Shown: positions 1 through 10,436 of the stretch, piece after piece
Position numbering within the stretch: the stretch's first letter is position 1
Layout of the letters: each line of letters starts with the position of its first letter
The notes under the pieces: model-generated
What the model was told of the DNA's origin: nothing
Databases searched by the model: none
Seen by the model: the letters and a program-made list of their open reading frames with translations, nothing else
Assembly: GCA_949752795.1 (NCBI GenBank)
Contig: CATKHW010000563.1
Coordinates: 124,001 to 188,000 of the forward strand
Direction: 5' to 3'
DNA length: 64,000 nucleotides
Source of the DNA: Hyperoodon ampullatus
Taxonomy: Eukaryota > Chordata > Mammalia > Artiodactyla > Ziphiidae
Program-made: the position numbers and the translations under genes

Positions 1-771
1 TGCATCATTGTCGAAGTTGTGCCCCTCTTCCTGTGCTTTAAAGGCGATTCCAACGTACCTCTTGAAATCTGTTTCCTGCTATTCTGCCTCGCTTTCAAGT
101 CCGCCTCGTTGCCTTCCCTCAACAGATTTTTGGACGAGAGTTGTCCTTTATTACTCGGCCAGTTTGTGAATTGCTGTGCCCCTGAGCTCCATTTTTCAAC
201 TCGTTTTTGGTGAGCTGACCGCAAGTCCAAAATTTTGGTTCAGGACCTATACTGGTTCCCGGTGGGTGGCTGAGAATTTGGTTAATTCTTCTTCCTGCCG
301 GGAAATTAGAGTGATATGTGCCCGTCCAAATGCCTAACAGCTACTCTCTCATTGGTTCTCCCTCTTCCCTTTCATCCTCTGCCAAATTGGCAACGTGTGC
401 GAACCAAGAGGTTAAAGGGGCTGTCTCTCCAAGTTGGGAGGTTGATAGTAAAGCAGACGGAAAGTCAAACCGGAGCACCAGGAGAGGGACTATTCGTTGA
501 GTTTTAGAAACCTTTCGTATTCACAGTGTGTCCGTTCCCTAGGTTTCCCGAACATGTTATAGCTGTAGTACTATTCCCTTCAACCTGGAGAGTTCGGACC
601 CATGGAATGGGTGCCATGCATTATTGCTTTAAAGGGTCTGCATTTGCTCACCCAATCTCACCAAGCATCTCAGTCCCAAGTGTCCCTCCTTATGCCACAT
701 CCAGCTGTCGTTGTAGATAGGGTCATTCCAGCTTTCATCAGAGACCCTGAAGGAATTGTAAAGAATTTCCC

Positions 772-805
772 TTTTTTTTTTGTTTTGTTTTCGAAATTCC
801 TTTTT
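772..805 (-). repeat. Poly-T tract: L1 poly(A) tail remnant and tandem junction
   Basis: Ten T, then gttttgttttcgaaattcc and five more T. On the minus strand this is the A-rich tail of the L1, following tataaaaagg where L1 normally has its AATAAA-type signal. The tract is a length-variable spot: 10 T in M1 and M5, 7 T after ccag in most copies, 8 in M25, 6 in M30 and M31. It abuts the 5'-truncated end of the neighbouring L1 unit, so it marks where one unit was joined to the next. Confidence 0.85.
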
Positions 806-1137
806 ATAGTGGGTTTGAGCTGATTCTCGCTGCCATGTTTATGCCAGTCTAGACACACTTGATTCCCTTACGGAGACATATCAATACATAGGTTTTAAGA
901 TTCTTACTAGTCAGATATTTTCCTCTGCGGGAAATATGGGGTTTTGAGTCCCTTTCACTGAGGACGGTGTAGGTCTTGTCTATTCCATAGTTGGTTTTTG
1001 GAACGGTACCTGTGCTTATATCAAACTCTGGTTTTATGCATCACCCCACCTCTCCTTCCCCCTTAAGCAGGTATAAGAGTGTTTTCTAAATGTCAGACAC
1101 TGTTCTCTTTCCTAACTCAGTTCAAGTGTAGCCATGT
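806..1137 (-). mobile_element. L1 3'UTR remnant
   Basis: On the minus strand this follows the ORF2 stop codon. It contains a G-rich stretch (RC of ctctccttccccctta, about 1050-1065) at the place where L1 3'UTRs carry a ggggaaggggg-like run. The downstream part tracks the cetartiodactyl L1 3'UTR: agaatctta near 905 matches agaatctaaa, and gaatcaagtgtg near 862 matches gattcactttgc. The block at 820-890 stays nearly unchanged even in diverged edge monomers. Confidence 0.75.
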
Positions 1138-1666
1138 TTACAGGATCTTCATAAGTGATATCTTATGATAAGTTACTTTTTCTGTGTGACTTATTTCACT
1201 TAGAATCATCGTACCTGAATCCACCCATTTTGCTGCTACTGGGCTTATGACATTGATTTCATGGCTGAGGGATATTCCATCATACGTAAGTACCACAATT
1301 TTTTGAACCATGTTTATATTTTCTGGGATACTTAAGGTGTATCCAAGTTGAGGTCCTTGTATGCAATGCAGCCCTAAATTTTGGGGTGGCTCTGTCTTAT
1401 TGATTTTCAGTTTTCCCAAGGTATATTCCCTAGACTGGTAGTGCCCTTGGCTCTGTAGCTCTGTTCTTTACTTGTTTTAGGGAACAGAATGCACTCCTCC
1501 AGAGAGGCAGTTGGCAATTTACATCCCGCCCATCAGCATAACAAGGCTCCCTGTTCTCCAGGGCCTGTCTTGCCTTTCTTGTTCTTACACATTTTGTGGA
1601 TGTCCCTTTTGACCGGTGGGAAGTGATACTTCTTTGTAGTGCAGATTTGCATTGCCCGCTTGCTTG
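1138..1666 (-). pseudogene. Degenerate L1 ORF2 C-terminal segment
   Basis: This is a remnant of the ORF2 protein C-terminus; the reverse transcriptase domain lies upstream and is not in the unit. The last 93 codons (1419-1138, opening with TTG in this frame) are open and end in ILSEISHTEK...YHKISLMKIL plus TAA, matching the usual L1 end ILSEVSQTEKDKYHMISL. Upstream, the L1-matching frame begins AMQICTTKKYHF (1655-1620; L1 EMQIKTTMRYHL), reaches GALLC, and meets an in-frame TGA at 1535-1533 where L1 has a residue before WWDCKL. It continues WAGCKL, then needs a frameshift near 1415 to join the C-terminal frame. So it is not a functional gene. The 81-codon open frame at 1675-1430 is a different frame and is a shadow. 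Homologous segments occur in all monomers. In M27 an extra TAA appears near 46430, and M14 has a deletion near 23990. Confidence 0.85.
1645..1652. promoter_or_regulatory. Octamer motif ATTTGCAT (POU/Oct-type), inherited from L1
   Basis: A perfect octamer lies 14 bases left of the palindrome. It is the antisense of the ATGCAAAT in L1 ORF2 (codons M-Q-I). It recurs at the same place in the other monomers; in the edge copy M33 it is changed to ATTGGCAT (near 57288). It is a match to a known binding motif only. Whether it binds anything here is unknown. Confidence 0.5.
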
Positions 1667-1706
1667 CTTGGCCAAAAAGGGCGTATGCGTTTTCTCCTGA
1701 ATATAT

Positions 1707-2512
1707 TCAGGAGAAAACGCATATGCAGTTTTTGGCCAAGTGCATCATTGTCGAAGTTGTGCCCCTCTTCCTGTGCTTTAAAGGCGATTGCAACGTACCT
1801 CTTGAAATCTGTTTCCTGCTATTCTGCCTCGCTTTCAAGTCCGCCTCGTTGCCTTCCCTCAACAGATTTTTGGACGAGAGTTGTCCTTTATTACTCGGCC
1901 AGTTTGTGAATTGCTGTGCCCCTGAGCTCCATTTTTCAACTCGTTTTTGGTGAGCTGACCGCAAGTCCAAAATTTTGGTTCAGGACCTATACTGGTTCCC
2001 GGTGGGTGGCTGAGAATTTGGTTAATTCTTCTTCCTGCCGGGAAATTACAGTGATATGTGCCCGTCCAAATGCCTAACAGCTACTCTCTCATTGGTTCTC
2101 CCTCTTCCCTTTCATCCTCTGCCAAATTGGCAACGTGTGCGAACCAAGAGGTTAAAGGGGCTGTCTCTCCAAGTTGGGAGGTTGATAGTAAAGCAGACGG
2201 AAAGTCAAACCGGAGCACCAGGAGAGGGACTATTCGTTGAGTTTTAGAAACCTTTCGTATTCACAGTGTGTCCGTTCTCTAGGTTTCCCGCACATGTTAT
2301 AGCTATAGTAATATTCCCTTCAACCTGGAGATTTCGGACCCATGGAATGGGTGCCATGCATTATTGCTTTAAAGGGTCTGCATTTGCTCACCCAATCTCA
2401 CCAATCGTCTCAGTCCCAAGTGTCCCTCCTTATGCCACATCCAGCTGTCGTTGTAGATAGGGTCATTCCAGCTTTCATCAGAGACCCTGAAGGAATTGTA
2501 AAGAATTTCACA
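1707..2512 (-). pseudogene. Degenerate L1 ORF2 segment upstream of the palindrome
   Basis: On the minus strand this runs from the truncated 5' end of the L1 unit (2512) to the palindrome. An 87-codon open frame (1970-1707) partly follows the L1 frame: KRVEKW...NWPSNKGQLSSK aligns with L1 KRQPSEWEKIF...TDKGLISK. In monomers with the standard right arm its end STMMHLAKKGVCVFS resembles L1 KEDIQMANRHMKRCS. The frame closes inside the palindrome and lacks any catalytic region. Beyond 1970 only short nucleotide matches to L1 remain and many stops interrupt. The frame stays open in most monomers because the copies are near-identical. M19 has a stop (TAA, RC of tta near 31397). Confidence 0.65.
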
Positions 2513-3479
2513 TTTTTTTTGTTTTGTTTTCGAAATTCCATTTTATAGTGGGTTTGAGCTGATTCTCGCTGCCATGTTTATGCCAGTCTAGACACACTTG
2601 ATTCCCTTACGGAGACATATCAATACATAGGTTTTAAGATTCTTACTAGTCAGATATTTTCCTCTGCGGGAAATATGGGGTTTTGAGTCCCTTTCACTGA
2701 GGACGGTGTAGGTCTTGTCTATTCCATAGTTGGTTTTTGGAACGGTACCTGTGCTTATATCAAACTCTGGTTTTATGCATCACCCCACCTCTCCTTCCCC
2801 CTTAAGCAGGTATAAGAGTGTTTTCTAAATGTGAGACACTGTTCTCTTTCCTAACTCAGTTCAAGTGTAACCATGTTTACAGGATCTTCATAAGTGATAT
2901 CTTATGATAAGTTTCTTTTTCTGTGTGACTTATTTCACTTAGAATCATCGTACCCGAATCCACCCATTTTGCTGCTACTGGTCTTATGACATTGATTTCA
3001 TGGCTGAGGGATATTCCATCGTACGTAAGTACCACAATTTTTTGAACCATGTTTATATTTTCTGGGATACTTAAGGTGTATCCAAGTTGAGGTCCTTGTA
3101 TGCAATGCAGCCCTAAATTTTGGGGTGGCTCTGTCTTATTGATTTTCAGTTTTCCCAAGGTATATTCCCTAGACTGGTAGTGCCCTTGGCTCTGTAGCTC
3201 TGTTCTTTACTTGTTTTATGGAACAGAATGCACTCCTCCAGAGAGGCAGTTGGCAATTTACATCCCGCCCATCAGCATAACAAGGCTCCCTGTTCTCCAG
3301 GGCCTGTCTTGCCTTTCTTGTTCTTACACATTTTGTGGATGTCCCTTTTGACCGGTGGGAAGTGATACTTCTTTGTAGTGCAGATTTGCATTGCCCGCTT
3401 GCTTGCTTGGCCAAAAAGGGCGTATGCGTTTTCTCCTGAATATATTCAGGAGAAAACGCATACGCCCTTTTTGGCCAAG
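1741..3479. repeat. Satellite monomer M2
   Basis: 1,739 bp. Type B1 in the variable block (ccgttctc, cccgcacatg, ctatagtaat, agatttcgg, accaatcgtc). It has ggcgattgcaacg near 1784, shared with M6 and M17. Palindrome perfect. Confidence 0.96.
3406..3479. repeat. 74-bp perfect palindrome, no spacer (representative copy, M2)
   Basis: Two 37-base arms meet without a spacer at the centre aatatatt (between 3442 and 3443). The left arm starts cttggccaaaaagggc and the right arm ends gccctttttggccaag. Every monomer that reaches its end carries the palindrome. By eye 22 of 36 are perfect (M2, M3, M7, M10-M17, M19-M22, M24-M27, M29-M31). The others have 1-4 mismatched pairs, often from a change in only one arm. 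Such a sequence can extrude as a cruciform or fold as a long hairpin in single strands. The right arm (+ strand) best matches native L1 ORF2, so the left arm is probably the inverted duplicate. Confidence 0.95.
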
Positions 3480-5218
3480 TGCATCATTGTCGAAGTTGTG
3501 CCCCTCTTCCTGTGCTTTAAAGGCGATTCCAACGTACCTCTTGAAATCTGTTTCCTGCTATTCTGCCTCGCTTTCAAGTCCGCCTCGTTGCCTTCCCTCA
3601 ACAGATTTTTGGACGAGAGTTGTCCTTTATTACTCGGCCAGTTTGTGAATTGCTGTGCCCCTGAGCTCCATTTTTCAACTCGTTTTTGGTGAGCTGAGCG
3701 CAAGTCCAAAATTTTGGTTCAGGACCTATACTGGTTTCCGGTGTGTGGCTGAGAATTTGGTTAATTCTTCTTCCTGCCGGGAAATTACAGTGATATGTGC
3801 CCGTCCAAATGCCTAACAGCTACTCTCTCATTGGTTCTCCCTCTTCCCTTTCATCCTCTGCCAAATTGGCAACCTGTGCGAACCAAGAGGTTAAAGGGGC
3901 TGTCTCTCCAAGTTGGGAGGTTGATAGTAAAGCAGACGGAAAGTCAAACCGGAGCACCAGGAGAGGGACTATTCGTTGAGTTTTAGAAACCTTTCGTATT
4001 CACAGTGTGTCCGTTCTCTAGGTTTCCCGCACATGTTATAGCTATAGTAATATTCCCTTCAACCTGGAGATTTCGGACACATGGAATGGGTGCCATGCAT
4101 TATTGCTTTAAAGGGTCTGCATTTGCTCACCCAATCTCACCAATCGTCTCAGTCCCAAGTGTCCCTCCTTATGCCACATCCAGCTGTCGTTGTAGATAGG
4201 GTCATTCCAGCTTTCATCAGAGACCCTGAAGGAATTGTAAAGAATTTCCCTTTTTTTTTGTTTTGTTTTCGAAATTCCATTTTATAGTGGGTTTGAGCTG
4301 ATTCTCGCTGCCATGTTTATGCCAGTCTAGACACACTTGATTCCCTTACGGAGACATATCAATACATAGGTTTTAAGATTCTTACTAGTCAGATATTTTC
4401 CTCTGCGGGAAATATGGGGTTTTGAGTCCCTTTCACTGAGGACGGTGTAGGTCTTGTCTATTCCATAGTTGGTTTTTGGAACGGTACCTGTGCTTATATC
4501 AAACTCTGGTTTTATGCATCACCCCACCTCTCCTTCCCCCTTAAGCAGGTATAAGAGTGTTTTCTAAATGTGAGACACTGTTCTCTTTCCTAACTCAGTT
4601 CAAGTGTAACCATGTTTACAGGATCTTCATAAGTGATATCTTATGATAAGTTTCTTTTTCTGTGTGACTTATTTCACTTAGAATCATCGTACCCGAATCC
4701 ACCCATTTTGCTGCTACTGGTCTTATGACATTGATTTCATGGCTGAGGGATATTCCATCGTACGTAAGTACCACAATTTTTTGAACCATGTTTATATTTT
4801 CTGGGATACTTAAGGTGTATCCAAGTTGAGGTCCTTGTATGCAGTGCAGCCCTAAATTTTGGGGTGGCTCTGTCTTATTGATTTTCAGTTTTCCCAAGGT
4901 ATATTCCCTAGACTGGTAGTGCCCTTGGCTCTGTAGCTCTGTTCTTTACTTGTTTTATGGAACAGAATGCACTCCTCCAGAGAGGCAGTTGGCAATTTAC
5001 ATCCCGCCCATCAGCATAACAAGGCTCCCTGTTCTCCAGGGCCTGTCTTGCCTTTCTTGTTCTTACACATTTTGTGGATGTCCCTTTTGACCGGTGGGAA
5101 GTGATACTTCTTTGTAGTGCAGATTTGCATTGCCCGCTTGCTTGCTTGGCCAAAAAGGGCGTATGCGTTTTCTCCTGAATATATTCAGGAGAAAACGCAT
5201 ACGCCCTTTTTGGCCAAG
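3480..5218. repeat. Satellite monomer M3
   Basis: Type B1, with caacctgtgcg instead of caacgtgtgcg. A private change gives ggacacatgg near 4076. Palindrome (5145-5218) perfect. Confidence 0.96.
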
Positions 5219-6957
5219 TGCATCATTGTCGAAGTTGTGCCCCTCTTCCTGTGCTTTAAAGGCGATTCCAACGTACCTCTTGAAATCTGTTTCCTGCTAT
5301 TCTGCCTCGCTTTCAAGTCCGCCTCGTTGCCTTCCCTCAACAGATTTTTGGACGATAGTTGTCCTTTATTACTCGGCCAGTTTGTGAATTGCTGTGCCCC
5401 TGAGCTCCATTTTTCAACTCGTTTTTGGTGAGCTGACCGCAAGTCCAAAATTTTGGTTCAGGACCTATACTGGTTTCCGGTGTGTGGCTGAGAATTTGGT
5501 TAATTCTTCTTCCTGCCGGGAAATTACAGTGATATGTGCCCGTCCAAATGCCTAACAGCTACTCTCTCATTGGTTCTCCCTCTTCCCTTTCATCCTCTGC
5601 CAAATTGGCAACGTGTGCGAACCAAGAGGTTAAAGGGGCTGTCTCTCCAAGTTGGGAGGTTGATAGTAAAGCAGACGGAAAGTCAAACCGGAGCACCAGG
5701 AGAGGGACTATTCGTTGAGTTTTAGAAACCTTTCGTATTCACAGTGTGTCCGTTCCCTAGGTTTCCCGAACATGTTATAGCTGTAGTACTATTCCCTTCA
5801 ACCTGGAGAGTTCGGACCCATGGAATGGGTGCCATGCATTATTGCTTTAAAGGGTCTGCATTTGCTCACCCAATCTCACCAAGCATCTCAGTCCCAAGTG
5901 TCCCTCCTTATGCCACATCCAGCTGTCGTTGTAGATAGGGTCATTCCAGCTTTCATCAGAGACCCTGAAGGAATTGTAAAGAATTTCCCAGTTTTTTTGT
6001 TTTGTTTTTGAAATTCCTTTTTATAGTGGGTTTGAGCTGATTCTCGCTGCCATGTTTATGCCAGTCTAGACACACTTGATTCCCTTACGGAGACATATCA
6101 ATACATAGGTTTTAAGATTCTTACTAGTCAGATATTTTCCTCTGCGGGAAATATGGGGTTTTGAGTCCCTTTCACTGAGGACGGTGTAGGTCTTGTCTAT
6201 TCCATAGTTGGTTTTTGGAACGGTACCTGTGCTTATATCAAACTCTGGTTTTATGCATCACCCCACCTCTCCTTCCGCCTTAAGCAGGTATAAGAGTGTT
6301 TTCTAAATGTCAGACACTGTTCTCTTTCCTAACTCAGTTCAAGTGTAGCCATGTTTACAGGATCTTCATAAGTGATATCTTATGATAAGTTTCTTTTTCT
6401 GTGTGACTTATTTCACTTAGAATCATCGTACCTGAATCCACCCATTTTGTTGCTACTGGGCTTATGACATTGATTTCATGGCTGAGGGATATTCCATCAT
6501 ACGTAAGTACCACAATTTTTTGAACCATGTTTATATTTTCTGGGATACTTAAGGTGTACCCAAGTTGAGGTCCTTGTATGCAGTGCAGCCCTAAATTTTG
6601 GGGTGGCTCTGTCTTATTGATTTTCAGTTTTCCCAAGGTATATTCCCTAGACTGGTAGTGCCCTTGGCTCTGTAGCTCTGTTCTTTACTTGTTTTAGGGA
6701 ACAGAATGCACTCCTCCAGAGAGGCAGTTGGCAATTTACATCCCGCCCATCAGCATAACAAGGCACCCTGTTCTCCAGGGCCTGTCTTGCCTTTCTTGTT
6801 CTTACACATTTTGTGGATGTCCCTTTTGACCGGTGGGAAGTGATACTTCTTTGTAGTGCAGATTTGCATTGCCCGCTTGCTTGCTCGGCCAAAAAGGGCA
6901 TATGCGTTTTCTCCTGAATATATTCAGGAGAAAACGCATACGCCCTTTTTGGCCAAG
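5219..6957. repeat. Satellite monomer M4
   Basis: Type A with gacgatag and caacgtgtgcg; minus-frame variant SPVATK in the ORF2 end. Palindrome (6884-6957) has two left-arm changes (ctcgg, gggcatatg). Resembles M8, four monomers away. Confidence 0.96.
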
Positions 6958-8697
6958 TGCATCATTGTCGAAGTTGTGCCCCTCTTCCTGTGCTTTAAAG
7001 GCGATTCCAACGTACCTCTTGGAATCTGTTTCCTGCTATTCTGCCTCGCTTTCAAGTCCGCCTCGTTGCCTTCCCTCAACAGATTTTTGGACGAGAGTTG
7101 TCCTTTATTACTCGGCCAGTTTGTGAATTGCTGTGCCCCTGAGCTCCATTTTTCAACTCGTTTTTGGTGAGCTGACCGCAAGTCCAAAATTTTGGTTCAG
7201 GACCTATACTGGTTCCCGGTGGGTGGCTGAGAATTTGGTTAATTCTTCTTCCTGCCGGGAAATTACAGTGATATGTGCCCGTCCAAATGCCTAACAGCTA
7301 CTCTCTCATTGGTTCTCCCTCTTCCCTTTCATCCTCTGCCAAATTGGCAATGTGTGCGAACCAAGAGGTTAAAGGGGCTGTCTCTCCAAGTTGGGAGGTT
7401 GATAGTAAAGCAGACGGAAAGTCAAACCGGAGCACCAGGAGAGGGACTATTCGTTGAGTTTTAGAAACCTTTCGTATTCACAGTGTGTCCGTTCCCTAGG
7501 TTTCCCGAACATGTTATAGCTGTAGTACTATTCCCTTCAACCTGGAGAGTTCGGACCCATGGAATGGGTGCCATGCATTATTGCTTTAAAGGGTCTGCAT
7601 TTGCTCACCCAATCTCACCAAGCATCTCAGTCCCAAGTGTCCCTCCTTATGCCACATCCAGCTGTCGTTGTAGATAGGGTCATTCCAGCTTTCATCAGAG
7701 ACCCTGAAGGAATTGTAAAGAATTTCCCTTTTTTTTTTGTTTTGTTTTCGAAATTCCTTTTTATAGTGGGTTTGAGCTGATTCTCGCTGCCATGTTTATG
7801 CCAGTCTAGACACACTTGATTCCCTTACGGAGACATATCAATACATAGGTTTTAAGATTCTTACTAGTCAGATATTTTCCTCTGCGGGAAATATGGGGTT
7901 TTGAGTCCCTTTCACTGAGGACGGTGTAGGTCTTGTCTATTCCATAGTTGGTTTTTGGAACGGTACCTGTGCTTATATCAAACTCTGGTTTTATGCATCA
8001 CCCCACCTCTCCTTCCCCCTTAAGCAGGTATAAGAGTGTTTTCTAAATGTCAGACACTGTTCTCTTTCCTAACTCAGTTCAAGTGTAGCCATGTTTACAG
8101 GATCTTCATAAGTGATATCTTATGATAAGTTTCTTTTTCTGTGTGACTTATTTCACTTAGAATCATCGTACCTGAATCCACCCATTTTGCTGCTACTGGG
8201 CTTATGACATTGATTTCATGGCTGAGGGATATTCCATCATACGTAAGTACCACAATTTTTTGAACCATGTTTATATTTCCTGGGATACTTAAGGTGTATC
8301 CAAGTTGAGGTCCTTGTATGCAATGCAGCCCTAAATTTTGGGGTGGCTCTGTCTTATTGATTTTCAGTTTTCCCAAGGTATATTCCCTAGACTGGTAGTG
8401 CCCTTGGCTCTGTAGCTCTGTTCTTTACTTGTTTTAGGGAACAGAATGCACTCCTCCAGAGAGGCAGTTGGCAATTTACATCCCGCCCATCAGCATAACA
8501 AGGCTCCCTGTTCTCCAGGGCCTGTCTTGCCTTTCTTGTTCTTACACATTTTGTGGATGTCCCTTTTGACCGGTGGGAAGTGATACTTCTTTGTAGTGCA
8601 GATTTGCATTGCCCGCTTGCTTGCTTGGCCAAAAAGGGCGTATGCGTTTTCTCCTGAATATATTCAGGAGAAAACGCATATGCAGTTTTTGGCCAAG
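6958..8697. repeat. Satellite monomer M5
   Basis: 1,740 bp. Type A, with the rare caatgtgtgcg at 7351 shared only with M9. Like M1 it has the 10-T tract and the catatgcag right-arm variant (palindrome 8624-8697). Confidence 0.96.
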
Positions 8698-10436
8698 TGC
8701 ATCATTGTCGAAGTTGTGCCCCTCTTCCTGTGCTTTAAAGGCGATTGCAACGTACCTCTTGAAATCTGTTTCCTGCTATTCTGCCTCGCTTTCAAGTCCG
8801 CCTCGTTGCCTTCCCTCAACAGATTTTTGGACGAGAGTTGTCCTTTATTACTCGGCCAGTTTGTGAATTGCTGTGCCCCTGAGCTCCATTTTTCAACTCG
8901 TTTTTGGTGAGCTGACTGCAAGTCCAAAATTTTGGTTCAGGACCTATACTGGTTCCCGGTGGGTGGCTGAGAATTTGGTTAATTCTTCTTCCTGCCGGGA
9001 AATTACAGTGATATGTGCCCGTCCAAATGCCTAACAGCTACTCTCTCATTGGTTCTCCCTCTTCCCTTTCATCCTCTGCCAAATTGGCAACCTGTGCGAA
9101 CCAAGAGGTTAAAGGGGCTGTCTCTCCAAGTTGGGAGGTTGATAGTAAAGCAGACGGAAAGTCAAACCGGAGCACCAGGAGAGGGACTATTCGTTGAGTT
9201 TTAGAAACCTTTCGTATTCACAGTGTGTCCGTTCTCTAGGTTTCCCGCACATGTTATAGCTATAGTAATATTCCCTTCAACCTGGAGATTTCGGACCCAT
9301 GGAATGGGTGCCATGCATTATTGCTTTAAAGGGTCTGCATTTGCTCACCCAATCTCACCAATCGTCTCAGTCCCAAGTGTCCCTCCTTATGCCACATCCA
9401 GCTGTCGTTGTAGATAGGGTCATTCCAGCTTTCATCAGAGACCCTGAAGGAATTGTAAAGAATTTCACAGTTTTTTTGTTTTGTTTTCGAAATTCCATTT
9501 TATAGTGAGTTTGAGCTGATTCTCGCTGCCATGTTTATGCCAGTCTAGACACACTTGATTCCCTTACGGAGACATATCAATACATAGGTTTTAAGATTCT
9601 TACTAGTCAGATATTTTCCTCTGCGGGAAATATGGGGTTTTGAGTCCCTTTCACTGAGGACGGTGTAGGTCTTGTCTATTCCATAGTTGGTTTTTGGAAC
9701 GGTACCTGTGCTTATATCAAACTCTGGTTTTATGCATCACCCCACCTCTCCTTCCCCCTTAAGCAGGTATAAGAGTGTTTTCTAAATGTGAGACACTGTT
9801 CTCTTTCCTAACTCAGTTCAAGTGTAACCATGTTTACAGGATCTTCATAAGTGATATCTTATGATAAGTTTCTTTTTCTGTGTGACTTATTTCACTTAGA
9901 ATCATCGTACCCGAATCCACCCATTTTGCTGCTACTGGTCTTATGACATTGATTTCATGGCTGAGGGATATTCCATCGTACATAAGTACCACAATTTTTT
10001 GAACCATGTTTATATTTTCTGGGATACTTAAGGTGTATCCAAGTTGAGGTCCTTGTATGCAGTGCAGCCCTAAATTTTGGGGTGGCTCTGTCTTATTGAT
10101 TTTCAGTTTTCCCAAGGTATATTCCCTAGACTGGTAGTGCCCTTGGCTCTGTAGCTCTGTTCTTTACTTGTTTTAGGGAACAGAATGCACTCCTCCAGAG
10201 AGGCAGTTGGCAATTTACATCCCGCCCATCAGCATAACAAGGCTCCCTGTTCTCCAGGGCCTGTCTTGCCTTTCTTGTTCTTACACATTTTGTGGATGTC
10301 CCTTTTGACCGGTGGGAAGTGATACTTCTTTGTAGTGCAGATTTGCATTGCCCGCTTGCTTGCTTGGCCAAAAAGGGCATATGCGTTTTCTCCTGAATAT
10401 ATTCAGGAGAAAACGCATACGCCCTTTTTGGCCAAG
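8698..10436. repeat. Satellite monomer M6
   Basis: Type B1 with gattgcaacg, matching M2 four monomers away. Palindrome (10363-10436) has one left-arm change (gggcatatg). Confidence 0.96.

Larger units (their letters stand above)
1..1740. repeat. Satellite monomer M1
   Basis: 1,740 bp. Type A in the variable block near 530-690 (ccgttccc, cccgaacatg, accaagcatc). It carries gacgagag at 133-140, caacgtgtgcg, and a 10-T tract. Palindrome at 1667-1740 has three right-arm changes (catatgcag for catacgccc), shared only with M5. Confidence 0.96.
772..2512 (-). mobile_element. 5'-truncated LINE-1 (3' end), one insertion-phase copy of the satellite unit
   Basis: Read from the poly-T tract at 772 to the base before the next poly-T at 2513, this block is collinear with the antisense of a cetartiodactyl L1 3' end. 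Visible anchors in order are: poly(A) (772-805); the 3'UTR; the ORF2 C-terminus with ILSEISHTEK (1206-1177, compare L1 IILSEVSQTEK); the run tgtgacttatttcacttag (1184-1202); the MQI-TT--YH segment near 1652; SNKGQLSSK (1895-1869, compare L1 TDKGLISK); aaaggggctgtctctcc (2154-2170, compare L1 gaagaggctgtctttt); tatagctatagta near 2300 (compare tgtagctttgtagta); and attgctttaaagggtc near 2362. All anchors keep the L1 order, so I assign the whole monomer to L1. Similarity in 1741-2512 is weak and was judged by eye. The same layout recurs in every monomer, with poly-T about 771 bases after each monomer start. No target-site duplication is visible. Confidence 0.85.

Noticed and set aside
670..858. 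62-codon minus frame in M1 and M5 (also M34 and M37)
   Set aside because: It crosses the poly(A) junction between L1 units, and depends on tract length for its frame.
1430..1675. An 81-codon minus-strand open frame repeated in nearly every monomer
   Set aside because: It overlaps the ORF2 remnant but in the wrong frame. The L1-matching frame (MQI-TT--YH, GALLC, WAGCKL) is a different one and contains a TGA.
1734..1744. tggccaagtgc as an RNA polymerase III A box, with gttcggacc (near 592) as a B box
   Set aside because: They are hundreds of bases apart in the wrong arrangement, the L1 origin explains both, and no SINE or tRNA fold is visible.
1639..1953. A 104-codon plus-strand open frame and an overlapping 85-codon frame, repeated in nearly every monomer
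   Set aside because: They run antisense to the L1 ORF2 remnant and across the palindrome and match no family I know. Their recurrence follows from near-identical copies. In M26 and the edge copies they break freely.
3406..3479. Palindrome as a MITE, transcription terminator or tRNA-like hairpin
   Set aside because: There is no flanking target duplication, no terminal element structure and no loop. L1 alignment explains one arm as ORF2 sequence.
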